NCBI RefSeq assembly: GCF_040412425.1
Contig: NC_089755.1
Location: 52,563,298-52,627,297, forward strand
Reading direction: 5' to 3'
Source: Macrobrachium rosenbergii
Lineage: Eukaryota > Arthropoda > Malacostraca > Decapoda > Palaemonidae
Length of the DNA: 64,000 bases
The notes beneath the pieces are model-generated. The model had not been told where the DNA came from. It saw only the letters and a list, made by a program, of their open reading frames with translations, and did not search any database. The position numbers and the translations under genes are program-made. Positions 58,494 to 64,000 of the stretch are shown here, piece by piece (position 1 is the first letter of the stretch; the number at the start of each line of letters is the position of its first letter).

Positions 58494-59265
58494 TCATCCA
58501 AACAGAGTAGTCATGATGTCAGCATTGGTAATAGTGATTTAATAATATTTTCAATATTGATCTCCTTACTTTCGGATGCTAAAATTATATGTTACGTGGA
58601 TATGACCTGTAGACTCTACATTAATAGTTCATTGTATTTGGAGTGGCGTCACTAAAAGGAATAGAGTAGCAGCAATAGCAAAAGCAGGTATTAAATCAGC
58701 AACATCAATCATTTTAGAACTAAACAATTGAACATTTACAATGAATGCTGACTTCTTGTCAGAAAAATTGATGAGCAAATCTTAAATATTAATGGATATT
58801 CCACAACGGCAGTCTTAGATTCGATTTCTGCATCTTGGGCTTCTTAAAAAGATGAAACTAAGAGTTTAGACAAGGAAATAAGGGCTTAGTTAAGTGAAGA
58901 ACATATAAACCCTTCTCCTCTCTGGATGGCTCAAGCACAAAGCAAGCTTACCGATAATAACATCTACAACAATATGCAAACGTTAAGATAAACTGGAGCA
59001 GCATGTATCTCTATTTGCAGATATATAAGAAAATCACATGGATACGAATGCGGGGAAGCAGATTAATCGATGAAAAGGTTTATGTAACTCTGCAAGTGAA
59101 GTATGAGTAAAACTCAACGCTAGGCCTATAATCGGTTAGCTGAATGGGTTGTAAACCGAATTCTCATTACTTTAAAACAAAAGAAAAACGTTAACAACCT
59201 TCTCATCTCTTTCCATAGTCAGGTATGCTTCTTTTAAGTGGATTTTCTGAAGACTTTTTTCCTAC

Positions 59266-59361
59266 CACGGCCAGAGCGGCTGAAATTGAAAGTTTCCATC
59301 CTAATCACTCGACATCTTTAAAACGTCGTAATAACCAATCGCAGCATTTCGGTTATATAGC
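59266..59361 (-). promoter_or_regulatory. Probable GRP-B promoter and first exon
   Basis: A minus-strand TATA box (GGGCTATATAACC, plus about 59350-59362) lies upstream of a donor-like GCCGTG followed by GTAGGAAA (exon end at 59266). The exon would be about 60 nt and would contain short upstream ATGs, which is a weakness of the model. It parallels the GRP-A promoter arrangement. Confidence 0.4.
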
Positions 59362-59756
59362 CCGGGGCAATCGGCGTCTTACCCTCAGTTTGAATTATGC
59401 CTCCGTTTTGGTAACTGTACCAAGTTGAAAACAAGCGGCTTTGTGGTTTTTAAACGTTTAGCGCGTGAAATGGGATACAAATCCTCCTTTGGTGAAAAAC
59501 AGGATCCTCCTTAGTGTTGGTATTCGTGACACATGCAACGAAGTGTTCGATTATATGTATACTTTACAGTTATCTCGTTTGCAATATAATTTATATATAG
59601 TGTTGGTGAACGGAAGGCCAAGTGACTGAACAGTCCAATGATAACCGTATTTATACCATGTATAATTTTCCGTGGTTTTCTAAACAAAAACAAAAATGAA
59701 TAAATTGGGGCCTACAACCAAGTACTTTTTCATTAAAAGTTAATGGGTAATTCTAA

Positions 59757-60255
59757 GCCGGCTGTCCGCGGTGAGCTAGACTGCGGCAATTGACGTTTTT
59801 CTATGTTATTTTACTTGCTTTACAAAAATTTTAAGTAATATTTTGTCGCCCGGTTGTAACTAAACTGTGATTGACCTTTGAAGACTACACGACTTGAATT
59901 ACCTAACGCAGGGTAGGTCTAAGCCGGCATTCCGCGGCAAGCCCGCCCCGCCCCTCCATAGTAATCGGCAAAATTGTAACCAGTAAACTCCTCTAGGGTA
60001 CGTTATGTTGGTATTTTTAGGGGTGTTTACTGGTTACAATTTTTGCCGTATTAGCTATGGAGGGGGGGGGCTTGCCGCGGAATGCTGGCTTAGACCTACC
60101 CTGCGTTAGGTAATTCAAGTCGTGTAGTCTTCAAAGGTCAATCACAGTTTAGTTACAACCGGCCGACAAAATATTACTTTAAATTCTTGTAAAGCAAGTA
60201 AAATAACATAGAAAAACGTCAATTGCCATAGTCTAGCCCACCGCGGACAGCCGGC
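59757..60255. repeat. 499-bp near-perfect palindrome
   Basis: Arms of about 235 bp start GCCGGCTGTCCGCGG and end CCGCGGACAGCCGGC. They remain complementary inward (for example TAACGCAGGGTAGGTC with GACCTACCCTGCGTTA) to a loop of about 30 nt near 60008. An inner sequence, TCTAAGCCGGCATTCCGCGG, repeats the outer end TCTAAGCCGGCTGTCCGCGG. A nested or duplicated fold-back transposon is likely. It has no open frame worth calling. Confidence 0.93.
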
Positions 60256-60259
60256 ACCG

Positions 60260-61161
60260 ACTGGTGTACAATTTAACATTGTGAAGACTACCATTTGCTT
60301 CTATAGACCCATGAAGACCTACAGTTGGTTGCACATGTATTGGTAACGCACTGGGCCAAGTACCATAGCGTGGAAATTGTTGAGGATATTGGGGTTCACG
60401 CACAGACAGGACAACCAAGAAGTCTGCAACTCTGCATAGCAAAAAGACCAGTCAAACACCCGAAACGGCTCGGTAATTGTTCCACCACCTCAGTAATCTA
60501 GGTGAGTTAACATGTTACTGGAAGTCAGGTCAAACCATATTTTCCGTTTTATTTACCTTTTTTTTTATCGATGGCCTTCATATCTGTTTGAAACTGACCT
60601 TTGTCCTTGCAGGAGACTAAAGGCCTTCGTAATTCGACAAGCCATAATTCGGAAAATAATAGTGGAAATAAAGAAAACGAACAAATTCATTATTCCAACA
60701 GTTAAGATCAAAGTAGTTGAGAAATAGTTTAATATCACAAACACATATAATTGTTTGTGCGCGTGTATGTTATACAGGCATAGAATTTTGACTGTGTATG
60801 CGTTTGGAATCATATGTCAGCCCGCTATGATACCAGTTATTGTTCCAAAACTAGCAAAATTGCCTTGTGGGTACAGATAGATAGAAGACTGTGAAGCCAT
60901 CCCCACAAAGATTGCACAGGCTATAACTCACTGTCACTTGTGGATAGCAATTTAACCCCATCTGTTGCCGTAACCGACAGGAATTATATATGCACGAGTG
61001 ATGATGATTATTATTTGTGATATAACTGTCGCTTCAATCATTTTTATTTTCGTCTGACTTCGTTTATTTTGCCTTAGTTGTTAAAAAAAAGCAAGTCACT
61101 GTAAAGTGAGTCAGTTTGCTTTCTTATAACGCAAGTTACTACAGAGTCTGCTTATCCTGTC

Positions 61162-61218
<57 letters not shown>

Positions 61219-61904
61219 GAATAAATAAATAAGTAAATAAATATACACCTTAACTGCAACGTAAATCAGATAGGCCTATATGTAACTGCTAACCTGCAAA
61301 TAACCTCAGGAGAAATGAACTGTGTCATTTCCCTGTTACTCAGCATCACCGTCATTCCCATCGCCATCATGATTATCATTATTTTTCAGTGTCATTATCA
61401 TCAAGATTATCATCATCGCTGTCATTTCCATCACCATTTTATTGACGTTATCGCCATATTTCATTTTATCATCTTTTAATTTTATTGTTATCCTGTGTTC
61501 ACATCATCATCATTATCACCGTTGTCACTATCATTATCATCACAGTCATTATCACTTCCTGTGTCTTAATCATCATTGGCATTATCATTATCATTGCTGT
61601 TGCCTCCTTTATTGTCATTATTTTTGTCAAAATCTTATAAACGGCGATTTTCCTCACCGTTCATATCATCATAGTCGTCTTCATCATCGCTCTGACTACC
61701 ATTACCATCGTCATTGTTACCCTCTGCGCCGGATTCATCCGTTTCAGTCATCATAACCACTGCTAAAACCGTTTTATAATTTAATTATGATTATTACCAT
61801 ATCTCTATCATTTTCATGATTATAACATTGTCATCAACATCATCATTACCATTGTCTTCACACACACACACTAGGAGCTGCTTTGTGCAGAACTATAATG
61901 TCCA

Positions 61905-61935
<31 letters not shown>

Positions 61936-62200
61936 AGCAAAAGTGTTGTTCAGAGTAAAGTTCATGCAATTTGTTACTACACTTAGTATTCAATTTTTTT
62001 TTACTAAACATTACAGGCTCACCGACCTTGGAGTTACCATTTATACTCCGTTCATTTTTCTTCCAATGATAAATCACATTTTTCTCATTTCTTCTTTATT
62101 TTTAATGCATTATTGCATTCAGATTATGCTTTGTAGGTGTCATAGCCTAATAAATATTTTTATACCTTGTACTGGTTTAGGTATCTGAGTCCAGAAGGAT
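60260..62200. other. Intergenic region, no supported gene
   Basis: The 60260-60470 segment has a 69-codon minus frame with PQYPQQFPRYG, possibly an old repeat. (ATT)n is at 61162-61219. The 61.35-61.86 kb part is rich in ATCATT/ATCACC (degenerate CAT repeats), whose His/Tyr-rich plus frame is an artefact. Confidence 0.45.
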
Positions 62201-62209
62201 GTAATAGCT

Positions 62210-62219
62210 ATTATTATTA

Positions 62220-62266
<47 letters not shown>
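62210..62266. repeat. (ATT)n microsatellite
   Basis: Pure ATT run just upstream of the AC/AT/GT compound repeat. Confidence 0.95.
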
Positions 62267-62268
<2 letters not shown>

Positions 62269-62325
62269 TAACTGCCGCCCTTCTTGCGCCACTCCTTCCA
62301 AAAGAAAAAAGTCATCTGGTGAAAA

Positions 62326-62328
<3 letters not shown>

Positions 62329-62422
<94 letters not shown>

Positions 62423-62425
62423 CTG
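62329..62425. repeat. Self-complementary (AC)n(AT)n(GT)n compound microsatellite
   Basis: An AC run (62329-62372), an AT run (to 62400) and a GT run (to about 62422) form one perfect palindrome-like tract that can fold into a hairpin. Confidence 0.95.
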
Positions 62426-62529
62426 TGTTTGTGTGCGCGTGTTGTTTGTGGTTTCAGTGTATGCATTACAGTTCGATACTGATCTTTTGTCACTTTTCAT
62501 AGGCACTGTAATAAGTCTTTGAATCAGAT

Positions 62530-64000
62530 TCAAGGAAACTTTGCAGGAAGCATGTACTGAAACTTAAAGATAAACGTGGCATACAGAAAGGTAGGAATGA
62601 GAAGCTAAGCACTCAACGGAATGGAGTAAGAAGTGAATCGGGTAAATAGGGACTAAATTGAGATAATCGCGATGCCAGGAACTCGTATCTTTAAGGAGTA
62701 GAACATGAGTTCAGATCTTGTTCATAGAATATGGAAACAGAAATTTTACCAAAATGGAATCAAACTAACCTCTGTAGATACGATAACTGTAGATACAGAC
62801 TAAACAGCTCTCAAAAAACCACGATCTGCTTCTTCAGATTTCCGACTTGTCCCTTGAAAGCACTTGAAGCTAGATTTAAACAATAAACACCTTTCAACTC
62901 CAAGAGACCTGCCAAGTGCGCTCCAGAAGGCTGAATGTGCAGCTGTTTAAAGCTTGTTAAAACTCCAAACGTCCTCGTGGTCGAACTCAGGCGCAGAGGG
63001 CCACTTCCGAGGTATGGCTGAGGGAAAGGGTACTTCCAGACTGTGCCCAGAGGGAGAACGGATCTTTGCGTTATATATATAACGGAGAGAGAGAGAGAGA
63101 GAATGTGTGTGTGTTTGTGGGTGGGGAGACCCGTTTGCCCAACAAGCTGCGACAGATAAGCCGATAAGGACGTAATCGCCATCTTTCATTGACTCACTTC
63201 CGACAGAGGCCTCTGACCGCAATTTTACAGAAATATACTTTGCCATAATTGAAGCTTCTAACGCATATAACAAATTCGTCTTGTTTTTTAAGAAATAAGG
63301 GGGTGTGAGGGGAAGAGGAAAGGGGAAAAAAAAAAAAAGCGCTTACGTATGTTCCAATGTGCGTCTGTGACTCCCAGGCGGGTCAAGGGTTGGGCGGGAA
63401 GCTATGGCTCTCCCTTCCTGTAGACCGATGTTTATCCATGAAAGTAATTTCGGCGCTTTCTATAGGTTATATCCTGTATCCCTTTCACGTATGGGGAAAG
63501 CTCATTTCCAGGCTAACTTTGTATTGTATTAGCGAAAGCCCATTTGTCCTTCCTCTTCGAAGTCTAATTTTGCGCTTAAAAAGTAGTACTATGTATTTCA
63601 TGAAGAAATGGAAAAAAAGAACCAGCTCATTATGCGTCTTAGGAGATGCACCTGCGGATGTTTTTTTAACTTTGTTTTAAAAGCTCGTCATGTAAAATGA
63701 AAACAAAAGTTTATTTACGGACTTTCTCTTGTCATAGAGCGGCTGCCTTAAGTCACAAAGAAGTAACCTTTATGATTCCCCATTTTTTTGTCTCAAAACT
63801 GCTGTCCAATATTTTGGACGACCGTAAAAGAAAAGAAGGAAAAAGAAAGGAAGAACCCACGAACGGCAGCTGCTCAAAACCTTAAAATAGAGTTCAATCG
63901 AGGAAGGCTTGCGAAGGGCGTTGGTGGGGGTGGACCGGAGTGAGTCTCCCGCGCGCGCCATTTGCGTCCCGTTATTATCAATGCTTGACTTGTACTCTCG
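62530..64000. other. Window end, no supported gene
   Basis: Unique-looking sequence with a short (GA)n at 63086-63103 and an A run near 63330. Open frames on both strands are under 125 codons with no domains. A gene continuing beyond the window edge cannot be excluded. Confidence 0.4.

Noticed and set aside
60233..60442. 69-codon minus frame with a PQYPQQFPRYG segment
   Set aside because: Composition is protein-like but it starts inside the palindrome's arm, with no supporting splice sites or promoter.
61442..61756. His/Tyr-rich 104-codon frame
   Set aside because: It comes from degenerate CAT/ATC repeats, with no conserved domain or splice support.

Overview
This window is eukaryotic and most likely from a decapod crustacean, probably a caridean/palaemonid shrimp. 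That is an inference from several signs: extreme density of (AT)n, (CT)n and (ATT)n microsatellites, small multi-exon genes for secreted proteins with GT-AG introns, a Penelope-like retroelement, and at least eight copies of a short dispersed repeat of a kind I associate with shrimp genomes. There is no bacterial-type operon, rRNA, convincing tRNA or CRISPR array. Almost all long open frames come from repeats, so I built the genes exon by exon from splice signals, reading phase and paralogue comparison.

Region 1-3.5 kb: a dispersed repeat, a decayed Penelope-like element (minus strand), and a rearranged fold-back copy of a block whose intact relative lies at 12.4-13.8 kb. Region 3.9-7.7 kb: a complete four-exon minus-strand gene (here TTV-2) for a 151-aa secreted protein with its own TATA box. 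Its second exon runs directly into an 11-copy 52-bp minisatellite that has multiplied the exon end together with its 5' splice site. Region 9-13 kb: AT arrays, a second copy of the duplicated block, a possible solo LTR and a palindromic element. Region 13.2-17.6 kb: minus-strand gene TTV-1, the same family without the middle exon. Region 18-22.7 kb: repeats, including a 16-bp minisatellite and a MITE inside a dispersed repeat.

Region 22.8-25.6 kb: a possible three-exon micropeptide gene (minus). Region 26.4-28.4 kb: plus-strand gene TTV-3 (166 aa). The three TTV genes share a first coding exon holding only the start codon(s), a signal-peptide exon, phase-1 junctions, a polybasic C-x-G-R-x-x-R-R motif, and a terminal Thr-rich beta-like module ending in cysteines. 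Region 30.5-38.7 kb: a six-exon minus-strand gene (GRP-A, 688 aa), with a signal peptide, a huge Gly-rich exon, an RRKR site and a C-terminal four-cysteine domain resembling the DM4/DM12 family. Region 56.3-59.4 kb: a shorter paralogue (GRP-B, 283 aa) with matching intron phases.

The rest (39-56 kb and 59.4-64 kb) is mainly microsatellite, minisatellite, dispersed repeats and a striking 499-bp palindrome. The confident genes all encode small secreted proteins with putative furin-type sites. A cuticle, extracellular-matrix or hemolymph role is plausible but is inference only.
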